Shown here: positions 1 through 6,127 of the stretch, one piece after another | Layout of the letters: the number at the start of each line of letters is the position of its first letter | Position numbering within the stretch: position 1 is the stretch's first letter | Assembly (NCBI GenBank): GCA_035531475.1 | Contig: DATKST010000137.1 | Span: 1-39,571, forward strand | DNA length: 39,571 nt | Direction of reading: 5' to 3' | Source: CALCEB01 sp035531475 | GTDB lineage: Bacteria; Acidobacteriota; Terriglobia; UBA7540 | Position numbers and translations under genes: made by a program | The notes under the pieces: model-generated | Database searches by the model: none | Told to the model about the DNA's origin: nothing | Seen by the model: the letters and a program-made list of their open reading frames with translations, nothing else

Positions 1-114
1 ATGCACTGGACGGTTCGGGGCGCCAACGCCATCATCGCACTGCGATGCTCGAAACTCAGCGGCCGGTTCGAGGACTTCTGGGAAAGCCGCTCTCGTCAGA
101 GGAAGGCTGCGTAA
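1..114 (+). pseudogene. C-terminal end of ISKra4-type transposase (cut by window edge)
   Basis: Frame 1 is open from the first base to a TAA at 112-114 and encodes 37 residues. They contain WTVRGANAIIALRC followed by GRFEDFWESR. This is the ending I associate with ISKra4-family transposases, from memory of the family rather than a search. The rest of the gene would lie left of the window, so whether the element is intact cannot be judged. The segment CTACCACATTTCTGTCGTGC just after the stop (118-137) could be part of the right end of the element. It cannot be checked without the left end. Confidence 0.65.
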
Positions 115-296
115 GATCTACCACATTTCTGTCGTGCACCCGCGACCGGCTGGAAGGCGCAACGTACAGAGATTTTCTCTATAGCAAGCCGGGGGAGGCC
201 GTAAAGAGGCGTCTGGCCGCTGATGAAAATCGGGAAGATGGTTACAGCAGCAGAGGCTAAGTGCAGCGTTTCGTGAGTTCGCTCATGGATGCTCGC

Positions 297-354
297 ACCC
301 CTCACCCCCAGCCCCTCTCCCCGCAAGCGGGGAGAGGGGCTGGGGGTGAGGGGT
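297..354. repeat. CCCTCACCC-type palindromic repeat, copy 1
   Basis: A perfect 28-bp inverted repeat lies at 297-324 and 327-354 with a 2-base AA loop. The arm reads ACCCCTCACCCCCAGCCCCT followed by CTCCCCGC. The same CCCCTCACCC ends and CCCCTCTCCCC core recur at about 3711, 6048, 16926 and 23978, so this is one member of a dispersed family. As RNA it would form a very stable hairpin. It lies 130 bp before the rpsO promoter candidate and lacks a trailing T run, so it looks like a mobile palindrome rather than a terminator. Confidence 0.9.
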
Positions 355-483
355 TGTTGAAGACCGTTGCAAGAATACGTCACCACAATTGCGAATGGTG
401 GTACTTGGGTCTCAATAAGCCCCAGAACCTACCTGCCAACCCAAGGATCCGAGCTTCCCAACCCACCACCCTATTGATTTTAT

Positions 484-512
484 TTGGCGAAACAGCACAA
501 AAATGCTAGTCT
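484..512 (+). promoter_or_regulatory. Sigma-70-like promoter candidate for rpsO
   Basis: A -35-like TTGGCG (484-489) is followed after 17 bases by TAGTCT (507-512), with an extended TG at 504-505. Transcription would start near 519, giving a leader of about 39 bases before the rpsO ATG, with an AGGAG ribosome binding site at 544-548. This rests on motif matching by eye only. Confidence 0.35.
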
Positions 513-557
513 ATGAAAGGAAAATATAAAAAACGAGAAAAGTGAGGAGACAGGCGG

Positions 558-827
558 ATGCCGCTGGCCCAGGAATTGAAGACGCAACTTATCGGCGACT
601 ACCGGGTGCATGCAAAGGACACAGGTTCACCCGAGGTACAGATCGCTCTGATCAGCGAGCGGATGAATTACCTCAACGAGCATTTTCGCACCAACGCCAA
701 GGACCACGCTTCACGGCGGGGGTTGCTCATTATGGTGTGCAAGCGGAAAAGGCTGCTGGAGTACCTGAAAAGAAAGAGTCCGGACCGGTACCGGAATGTG
801 ATTGGGCGTCTGGGCATTCGCAAGTAG
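558..827 (+). CDS. rpsO: 30S ribosomal protein S15
   Basis: This encodes the small primary 16S rRNA-binding protein S15, needed for assembly of the 30S platform. The product has 89 residues, the normal family length. It shows the conserved TGSPEVQIA segment near residues 22-30, the LNEHF and KDHASRRGLL segment that contacts rRNA at about 40-57, and the C-terminal YLKRKSPDRY...LGIRK. The ATG at 558 has an AGGAG ribosome binding site 9 bases upstream. The neighbour pnp follows after 386 bp, a gene order found across many bacteria. In other species S15 represses its own mRNA, but no leader structure is obvious here. Confidence 0.98.
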   Translation: MPLAQELKTQLIGDYRVHAKDTGSPEVQIALISERMNYLNEHFRTNAKDHASRRGLLIMVCKRKRLLEYLKRKSPDRYRNVIGRLGIRK

Positions 828-1213
828 TTGGGTTGAAATCGCAGAGTTTGCTTTTTCCCGGATTAAGATATCTCGGATTTGAGAAGACTTCCCGTCATGG
901 ACGGGATGCTTCGCTATTTCCTGACACTGTTTTCCAGCCTGCTGAGAACGCCCTGCCCGTCGCAATGCCCACCTCGGGAATTTCTTTTCTACCGCAAAAT
1001 CCCCTTGACAAGGATCGGCGCGGAACTGCCTTGTGGATGCGGACAAACACGCCTTGGTGGAGTGGCAGTGAGGTTGGGATTTTACCGGGCTGAGGCTTGC
1101 TGAAAGAGGCCACCCGTGGAGCGCATCGCGCCGCGAGAGCGGATGAATCACAACATTTTCGGGCAACGAGCCGGATGGAGATTTCTGGCAAAGCCCATGG
1201 AGGATAATAAGAT
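828..1213. other. rpsO-pnp intergenic region
   Basis: No gene is supported in these 386 bases. A small hairpin CCCGTC-ATG-GACGGG lies at 891-905 but has no following T run. A TTGACA at 1005-1010 has no acceptable -10 partner. The ribosome binding site of pnp (GGAGGA, 1199-1204) ends the region. Overlapping frames on both strands lack start signals and known motifs. Confidence 0.5.
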
Positions 1214-3316
1214 ATGGAACATAAGGTTAGTATTCCCCTCGGATCAAGCACGCTGACGATTGAGTGTGGCAAGTTGGCCAAGCAGGCTTCGGGATCGGCT
1301 TTTGTCCGCTACGCAGATACCGTGGTGCTGGCGACGGCCTGCACGGCCGACCCGCGCGAAGGCATTAATTTCTTCCCCCTCACGGTGGACTACCGTGAGT
1401 ATAACTATGCGGCCGGAAAGATTCCCGGCGGCTTCTTCAAGCGTGAAGGCCGTCCCACAGAAAAGGAAATCCTCACCAGCCGCCAGATTGACCGCCCGGT
1501 GCGCCCCTTGTTCCAGGACGGCTTCAAGGATGAGACGCAAGTCATCGCCATGGTGCTATCCGCCGACTCGGATTACAATCCGGACGTGGTGGGTATGGTG
1601 GCGGGCTCAGCGGCGCTCTATCTCTCCCCCATTCCGTTCATGAATCCGATCTCGGCAGTGCGCGTGGGCCTGGTGGAAGGGAAGTTGGTCACAAACCCCA
1701 CTTACACGGAGATGAAGGCCAGCCAGTTGAATCTGGTGGTAGCGGCGAGCGAGGAAGCTATCGTCATGGTGGAAGCGGCCGCGCAAGCGGTTTCCGAGGA
1801 AACCATTCTGGAGGCCATCCAGCACGCGCATGGTGAAATCAAGAGGATTATTGAGGCGTTGAAAGAGCTCTACGCCAAGATGGGCATCCAGAAAGCCGAG
1901 GTCAAGGCCCCGGTGGAGGATGCAGCCGTCGCCCGCGAAGTGCGCGAGCGCCTCGGCGTCCGGCTCCATGAAGCCATGGATACCTCGAACCGCAGCAAGC
2001 TGGAGAGCGAAAAGAAGATTGAACAGCTTCGTGAAGAGTTACTGGAAAGCTATCCGGCGGAGGAAGACGAAGATAAACGCCGCGAGGCGGGACACGCCTT
2101 TGAGCGGCTCTACGAGCGCCTTTTCCGGGAGGATGTGCTTTTGAAGCGCCGCCGCCCGGATAACCGGGCTTTCAACCAGGTGCGACCCATCACTTGCGAA
2201 GTTGGCCTGTTGCCCCGCACGCACGGCTCTGCGTTGTTCACCCGGGGTGAGACGCAGGCGCTGGTCACCGCCACACTGGGTACGGCTGAAGACATGCAGC
2301 GGCTGGACGTACTGGAAGGCGAATCCTTCAAGCGCTTCATGCTCCACTACAATTTTCCGCCTTTTAGCGTCGGTGAAGTTGCCTTCCTGCGTGGGCCGGG
2401 ACGCCGCGAGATTGGGCACGGCAACCTGGCGGAGCGGGCTCTGGGGTCTGTGCTTCCCGTCGAGGAAGGCTTCCCCTACACGGTCCGCGTGGTTTCGGAC
2501 ATTCTGGAATCAAACGGCTCTTCTTCCATGGCCACGGTCTGCGGCGGATGTCTGGCGCTGATGGACGCCGGTGTGCCCATCACGTCCCCGGTGGCCGGTA
2601 TTGCCATGGGGCTTGTGAAGGAAGGGGATAAGTACGCCATCCTCACGGACATCGCCGGCGCCGAAGACCATTACGGCGATATGGATTTCAAAGTCGCCGG
2701 CACGCGCGACGGCATCACCGCCTTGCAGATGGACATCAAGATCACGGGCGTCACTCCGCAGATCATGGCGGAGGCCTTGGCGCAGGCCAAGGAAGGCCGG
2801 CTGCACGTCCTCGGCAAGATGCTGGAGACGTTGCCCGAGCCGCGTACTGCGATTTCCGCGTTCGCGCCAAGGATTTATACCCTGCGCATCAACAAGGCCA
2901 AGATCGGCGAGCTGATTGGGCCGGGGGGCAAGGTCATTCGTGGCATCATTGAGCAGACCGGCGTGAAGATTGACGTGGAGGACGACGGCAAAGTGAATGT
3001 GGCCGCCACCGATGAGCCTTCCGCCAACAAGGCCATGAAGATGATTAAAGATCTTATGGCCGAGGCCGAGTTGAACAAGACCTATCTTGGAAAAGTCGTC
3101 CGTTTGGCCGATTTTGGCGCCTTCCTTGAGATCTTCCCTGGAACGGACGGCCTGCTTCACATTAGCGAAGTGGCCGAGCACCGCATTCAAGATATCCGCA
3201 AGGAGCTGAAGGAGGGCGACCAATTGTTGGTGAAAGTCATCTCCATCGAAGGCAACAAAATCCGGCTCAGCCGCAAAGCTGTCCTGAAGGATCAACGCGC
3301 CAAGACCGAAGCCTAG
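1214..3316 (+). CDS. pnp: Polyribonucleotide nucleotidyltransferase (PNPase)
   Basis: PNPase degrades RNA from the 3' end by phosphorolysis, releasing nucleoside diphosphates, and can run in reverse to add tails. The 700-residue product has the standard layout: a first RNase PH-like domain (about 5-140), an all-helical linker, a second RNase PH-like domain (about 320-540) with the active-site stretch GTRDGITALQMDIK, a KH domain with the GPGG loop and a C-terminal S1 domain (TYLGKVVRLADFGAFLEIFP...LLHISEVAE). The ATG at 1214 is preceded by GGAGGAT with 8 bases of spacing. The linker is rich in Glu and Lys around residues 255-285. The length is typical and nothing is missing. Confidence 0.98.
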   Translation: MEHKVSIPLGSSTLTIECGKLAKQASGSAFVRYADTVVLATACTADPREGINFFPLTVDYREYNYAAGKIPGGFFKREGRPTEKEILTSRQIDRPVRPLFQDGFKDETQVIAMVLSADSDYNPDVVGMVAGSAALYLSPIPFMNPISAVRVGLVEGKLVTNPTYTEMKASQLNLVVAASEEAIVMVEAAAQAVSEETILEAIQHAHGEIKRIIEALKELYAKMGIQKAEVKAPVEDAAVAREVRERLGVRLHEAMDTSNRSKLESEKKIEQLREELLESYPAEEDEDKRREAGHAFERLYERLFREDVLLKRRRPDNRAFNQVRPITCEVGLLPRTHGSALFTRGETQALVTATLGTAEDMQRLDVLEGESFKRFMLHYNFPPFSVGEVAFLRGPGRREIGHGNLAERALGSVLPVEEGFPYTVRVVSDILESNGSSSMATVCGGCLALMDAGVPITSPVAGIAMGLVKEGDKYAILTDIAGAEDHYGDMDFKVAGTRDGITALQMDIKITGVTPQIMAEALAQAKEGRLHVLGKMLETLPEPRTAISAFAPRIYTLRINKAKIGELIGPGGKVIRGIIEQTGVKIDVEDDGKVNVAATDEPSANKAMKMIKDLMAEAELNKTYLGKVVRLADFGAFLEIFPGTDGLLHISEVAEHRIQDIRKELKEGDQLLVKVISIEGNKIRLSRKAVLKDQRAKTEA

Positions 3317-3371
3317 GGCCTGTTGAAAAAGAGGCGGCTTTACGCCGCCATCTTCATGGCGAAATAAACTC

Positions 3372-3412
3372 GCCTCTACATACCTCGGAATGTAGAGGCC
3401 GGCTTCAGCCGG
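3372..3412. repeat. Tandem palindromes after pnp
   Basis: Two adjoining inverted repeats lie here: GCCTCTACAT (3372-3381) with ATGTAGAGGC (3390-3399), and CCGGCT-TC-AGCCGG (3399-3412). Both pairings are perfect by eye. No coding function is seen. Confidence 0.7.
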
Positions 3413-3538
3413 GCAGAAGAACCTTCGCGGAGTGTGGCCTCCTGCTGCGTTGGGTGAGGACCGTTGAACACCCGTTGCACAGAACTGGCAGATAAGAATC
3501 TACCAGGAGGATGGAAAAACCGTTTCCCAGTGCTGTAG

Positions 3539-3557
3539 CGCCGCTCTATGAGCGGCG
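3539..3557. repeat. CGCCGCTC hairpin, TGCTGTAGCG-headed
   Basis: A perfect 8-bp stem CGCCGCTC-TAT-GAGCGGCG. The ten bases that lead into it, TGCTGTAGCG at 3531-3540, also head each arm of the 29-bp inverted repeat at 22704-22781, so the two are probably related repeat elements. Confidence 0.65.
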
Positions 3558-3673
3558 AAAACATCGAGAATCAGAGCCGCCGGTCCCGCCCCGGCGAGTA
3601 AACTCCGGCCAGCGCTAACAGCAAGCCTTTTTCCAACATCTTGTTAGTATTACTATGTTAGGTTGCTTCACGG

Positions 3674-3806
3674 ACCGTCAGGGCATGGCTTTAGCCATGC
3701 CGTTACAGCACGCCCCTCACCCCCTTCCCCTCTCCCCGGTGGGAGAGGGGGGGACCGCGAAGCAGTGGGTGAGGGCCCTGGCGGCACGGCTAACCCGTGC
3801 CCTGAC
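3674..3806. repeat. Composite palindrome containing CCCTCACCC-type repeat copy 2
   Basis: The outer part begins with GACCGTCAGGGCA (3674-3686) and ends with TGCCCTGAC (3798-3806), which pair as an inverted repeat. Inside are the hairpins GGCATGGCT-TT-AGCCATGCC (3682-3701) and GGCACGG-CTAAC-CCGTGCC (3783-3801). Between them lies a CCCTCACCC-type element, from about 3711 to 3777, with the core CCCCTCTCCC-CGGT-GGGAGAGGGG (3727-3750). The outer words GACCGTCAGGGCA and TGCCCTGAC recur as the inner arms of the element at 5456-5551. The simplest reading is one palindrome that landed inside another. Confidence 0.75.
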
Positions 3807-3829
3807 AAACGAGCCAACGAACTTAACAT
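3802..3829 (+). promoter_or_regulatory. Promoter candidate for the toxin-antitoxin unit
   Basis: CTGACA (3802-3807) and TAACAT (3824-3829) are separated by 16 bases and match the sigma-70 consensus at five and four positions. The -35 element overlaps the last bases of the composite repeat, so the repeat may have supplied part of the promoter. The leader to the ATG at 3919 would be about 83 bases. Confidence 0.3.
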
Positions 3830-3918
3830 AGAAATATTAGCCGTTTTGGCGGTTCCAGCAGGGAGCAGGCGGGGTGCCGAAGTTATCGCACTGCATTTCA
3901 CTTGCCGGAGGTTGAACC

Positions 3919-5046
3919 ATGAACTCGCAAGTCTCCTTTGGGCCACTGACCCGTCGCGTCATGGCGGGCGCAAAATGGACGGATCAATATCCCGGCAGCC
4001 AGGCTTTGGCGGACGAACTCGAACAACTGCTGGCCTTCGCACAGAGTTGCGGTGCCCTTGATGCATACGTGCCGCGCCTCCAGGCCGGTAATCGGCAACG
4101 GGACGCGGCCCTCGCTGAAATCCGTGTGGCCCGGTTTTTCAAGATCAACGGCTTTCCTCCTCAGCCTGATACCTGGAAGCCGAATGGCGGCCCGAATTCC
4201 GACGGTGAGTTCACGGTTCAAGGGCATGCTGGTAATCCTATCCTTGTCGAGGTCAAGTGCCGGTCGTGGCAGAGTGAAATCTCTGAAGAAGAAAAGCACG
4301 AAGGCAGACTAAAGGAGCCTAAGCACAAATATAGGGCGGACGCCTTACCAGTGCCTGAACCAATCAGGGCAGGAATCGACAAGGCGTATCCAAAATTCAG
4401 AGACCAAGCAGCCAATCTGTTGGTCATCGACGGTGAAGATTTCCGGCTGCCTCTCTCATTTCTCGCGGAGGAGCGCGCAGGCCACGCGCTCTACATGCCA
4501 TGGCCGATGGTTCGGGGATACTTCATGGACTCCCGTTATGAGAACCTCGGTGGCCTCGGGATTTTTTGCCCCGACAACAACGTTCGGGGGTCGGCTGACT
4601 ATAAGATGGAATTGTATGTAAACGCCTTCGCCTTGCCCTCGACCAGGCTGCCGCGCGATTTCATCAAAGCCTTCAATGGCATCCGCCTATGGGACGACCC
4701 GACAGAACCTGACCAGGAATTCAAAGGCAAACGGCTGGGGCGTGATGGTCGCTTAGACCGCGACATGGTTTTAGACATGCTGGCGAAAGAACGTGAAGCT
4801 CTGCGCCATTATGGCGTCAAGAGTCTGCGCCTTTTCGGTTCCGCCGCGCGCGGCGAAAATGACCCGGCAAGTGATCTTGACTTTGTTGTGGAGCTCGACC
4901 CGAAGACCTTCGCTAATTACATGGGACTCAAGGAATATCTTGAGAATCTGTTCGGCTGCCGCGTTGATTTGGTCACAGAAGAAGGCGTCAAACCTGCCTT
5001 GCGAGAAAATATCCTGAGCGATTGCGTCCATGCCGCGGGATTATAA
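3919..5046 (+). CDS. Nuclease-like domain fused to MntA-type minimal nucleotidyltransferase (antitoxin)
   Basis: The 375-residue product has two parts. Residues 285-370 are a minimal nucleotidyltransferase: GSAARGE at 307-313, the metal-binding pair S-D-L-D with Asp319 and Asp321, and a third acidic residue Asp350 in CRVDLV. This family includes MntA antitoxins, which transfer AMP to HepT toxins, and such antitoxins are normally only 100-150 residues. The preceding 250 residues are not a family I can name. They contain Asp95 in NSDGEF followed by VEVKCRSW with Glu111 and Lys113, spaced like the D-x(n)-E-x-K core of the PD-(D/E)XK nuclease fold. The nuclease reading is inference. The ATG at 3919 has GGAGG 8 bases upstream. 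The gene overlaps the next by 17 bp. Confidence 0.85.
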   Translation: MNSQVSFGPLTRRVMAGAKWTDQYPGSQALADELEQLLAFAQSCGALDAYVPRLQAGNRQRDAALAEIRVARFFKINGFPPQPDTWKPNGGPNSDGEFTVQGHAGNPILVEVKCRSWQSEISEEEKHEGRLKEPKHKYRADALPVPEPIRAGIDKAYPKFRDQAANLLVIDGEDFRLPLSFLAEERAGHALYMPWPMVRGYFMDSRYENLGGLGIFCPDNNVRGSADYKMELYVNAFALPSTRLPRDFIKAFNGIRLWDDPTEPDQEFKGKRLGRDGRLDRDMVLDMLAKEREALRHYGVKSLRLFGSAARGENDPASDLDFVVELDPKTFANYMGLKEYLENLFGCRVDLVTEEGVKPALRENILSDCVHAAGL

Positions 5047-5368
5047 ACTCTACCTGCACGATATCCTCGACTCCTGCAAGAAGATCGGACAGTATACCGA
5101 AAGCTACAACCTTGAATCTTTCAAATCAGACGCCAAGACTCTTGATGCTGTCCTACGAAACCTCGAAGTAATCGGCGAAGCCGCCAAGAACGTTCCCCAA
5201 GAGGTTCGCTGCCTCAACCCGCAGATTGACTGGAAGAAAGTCACGGGTTTGCGGATCATCTTGGCTCACGCTTACTTTGGAGTGGACGCAGAAATCATCT
5301 GGGACATCATTCAAAACGAGCTGCCTGACTTGAGGGGCGGAGTCGAAAAGATACTTGCTTCAATTTAA
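5030..5368 (+). CDS. hepT: HepT-like toxin (HEPN domain, former DUF86)
   Basis: A 112-residue all-helical HEPN-family protein of the HepT type. In studied HepT-MntA pairs the toxin acts as an RNase and is silenced when the antitoxin adds AMP groups to a tyrosine near the active site. The signature R-x4-H-x-Y is present in LRIILAHAYFGVD near residues 80-92, and the upstream stretch LEVIGEAAKN is also typical. The ATG at 5030 lies inside the antitoxin reading frame, so the genes are translationally coupled with a 17-bp overlap. The start is fixed by the conserved opening PRDYKLYLHDIL. The toxin looks intact. Confidence 0.9.
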   Translation: MPRDYKLYLHDILDSCKKIGQYTESYNLESFKSDAKTLDAVLRNLEVIGEAAKNVPQEVRCLNPQIDWKKVTGLRIILAHAYFGVDAEIIWDIIQNELPDLRGGVEKILASI

Positions 5369-5455
5369 TTCCCTGCACTGCAAGCTTGTAATTTCTTGTC
5401 ATTTTGAAAACATTTCCCGGCTCGCTTTCTGCAAGGCGTATGAACACAGGGCCAA

Positions 5456-5551
5456 CCCGGGTTATTCACGAAGTTTTACTCGATGACCGTCAGGGCACGG
5501 CCAAAAACGTGCCCTGACGGTCCCCTACCAGAAGTTCGTGAATAATCCGGG
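5456..5551. mobile_element. Nested miniature inverted-repeat element
   Basis: The outer arms CCCGGGTTATTCACGAA (5456-5472) and TTCGTGAATAATCCGGG (5535-5551) match at 16 of 17 positions. Inside is a perfect 15-bp pair, GACCGTCAGGGCACG (5485-5499) and CGTGCCCTGACGGTC (5508-5522). At 96 bp with no coding capacity, this has the form of a MITE. The outer arm resembles ends I associate with insertion sequences that start CCGGGTTATTCA, possibly IS1380-like; this is from memory and uncertain. I could not find a clear target duplication. Confidence 0.65.
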
Positions 5552-5638
5552 ATAAGGGTGGGGTGCCATTTCGTCCTGCCCGAACGAACGGCGTTCTACG
5601 GTATGCGCCACCGCGGTTGACCGTGGCTACCGTTTCCC

Positions 5639-6040
5639 TCAACCCAGCCGCAGGTTTCTTAAATACTGATAGCTGATCTTGATCGCCTCATGCGGCGGGC
5701 GGTTGCATTGGTCCTGCTCGACGTAGATGTGTTTGGCGCCGGCCAGGTGGACGTGAGCGAAAACTCGCCGCCAGTCAATGCGACCCTGGCCGACGGCGGT
5801 GAAGGGATTGGGGCCGTGCGGCGAGGGGGATTCTTACGGGTTGATTTTGACGCCTCTGCGCATGTCCTTGATGTGGAGCAGCGGGAAGCGGCCAGGATAG
5901 CGCCGCCAATAGGTGAGCGGGTCTTTGCCGGCGTAGACGACCCAGAAAATGTCCATCTCCATCTTCAGGAGCTTCGGATCGCAGCGCTCGAGCATAATGT
6001 CGTAGCCGGTGGTGGCCAGCCGCGAGATCGCCCGTTCACA
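5639..6040 (-). pseudogene. Remnant of sugar phosphate isomerase/epimerase (xylose isomerase-like TIM barrel)
   Basis: Read on the minus strand, residues such as YDIMLERCDPKLLKMEMDIF, YPGRFPLLHIKDM, GQGRIDWRRVF and KHIYVEQDQ match the C-terminal half of TIM-barrel sugar phosphate isomerases/epimerases. A TAA codon at 5834-5836 interrupts the frame between the KDM motif and the IDW motif, and reading continues in the same frame to a TGA at 5639-5641. The N-terminal half is missing, and homology stops near a degenerate palindromic repeat at 6048. The gene is therefore both truncated and interrupted and is very likely non-functional. A sequencing error could explain the stop but not the missing half. 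Confidence 0.75.
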
Positions 6041-6047
6041 GCCGGAA

Positions 6048-6105
6048 CCCCTCACCCGCCGCTTTGCGGCACCAGGCATAGAACTATAAGGGCTGGGATG
6101 AGGGG
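6048..6105. repeat. CCCTCACCC-type palindromic repeat, degenerate copy 3
   Basis: It begins ACCCCTCACCCGCCGC and ends GGGATGAGGGG, so the outer arms still pair with one mismatch. The central CTCTCCCC/GGGGAGAG stem is lost. It sits between the broken 5' side of the isomerase pseudogene and the 3' end of the mdtC-like gene. Confidence 0.55.
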
Positions 6106-6127
6106 GAAGGCGACGGCTCTTCCGTCA

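Larger units (their letters stand above)
115..541. other. Intergenic region before rpsO
   Basis: No convincing gene is seen here. The region holds the presumed right flank of the partial insertion sequence, one perfect 28-bp palindromic repeat (297-354) and a promoter candidate for rpsO (484-512). Short open frames on either strand have no ribosome binding site or recognisable motif, and two of them run straight through the palindrome. Confidence 0.6.
3317..3918. other. Repeat-filled intergenic region
   Basis: About 600 bases without a supported gene but dense in palindromes. They are GGCGGC-TTTAC-GCCGCC just after pnp, a 10-bp pair GCCTCTACAT/ATGTAGAGGC (3372-3381, 3390-3399), CCGGCT-TC-AGCCGG (3399-3412), CGCCGCTC-TAT-GAGCGGCG (3539-3557), and the composite at 3674-3806. 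The hairpin after pnp could help end transcription, but a T run is missing. The pattern suggests repeated landing of small mobile palindromes in one spot. Confidence 0.7.
5369..6127. other. Region between hepT and the efflux operon
   Basis: The 760 bases hold no intact gene. They contain a nested inverted-repeat element (5456-5551), a decayed isomerase-like gene on the minus strand (5639-about 6040) and a degenerate CCCTCACCC-type repeat (6048-6105) that touches the broken end of the pseudogene. A 226-codon open frame on the plus strand from 5690 is antisense to the pseudogene and the end of mdtC, and is not considered real. Confidence 0.65.

Noticed and set aside
297..354. Palindrome as an intrinsic terminator
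   Set aside because: The stem is strong, but no T run follows on either strand, and near-identical elements occur in unrelated places including inside operons, so a mobile repeat is a better reading.
1005..1010. TTGACA as a pnp promoter
   Set aside because: No -10-like hexamer occurs 15-19 bases downstream; the best candidates match two positions or fewer.
542..1093. A 183-codon plus-strand open frame overlapping rpsO
   Set aside because: It is out of frame with the clear S15 sequence and shows no family features.
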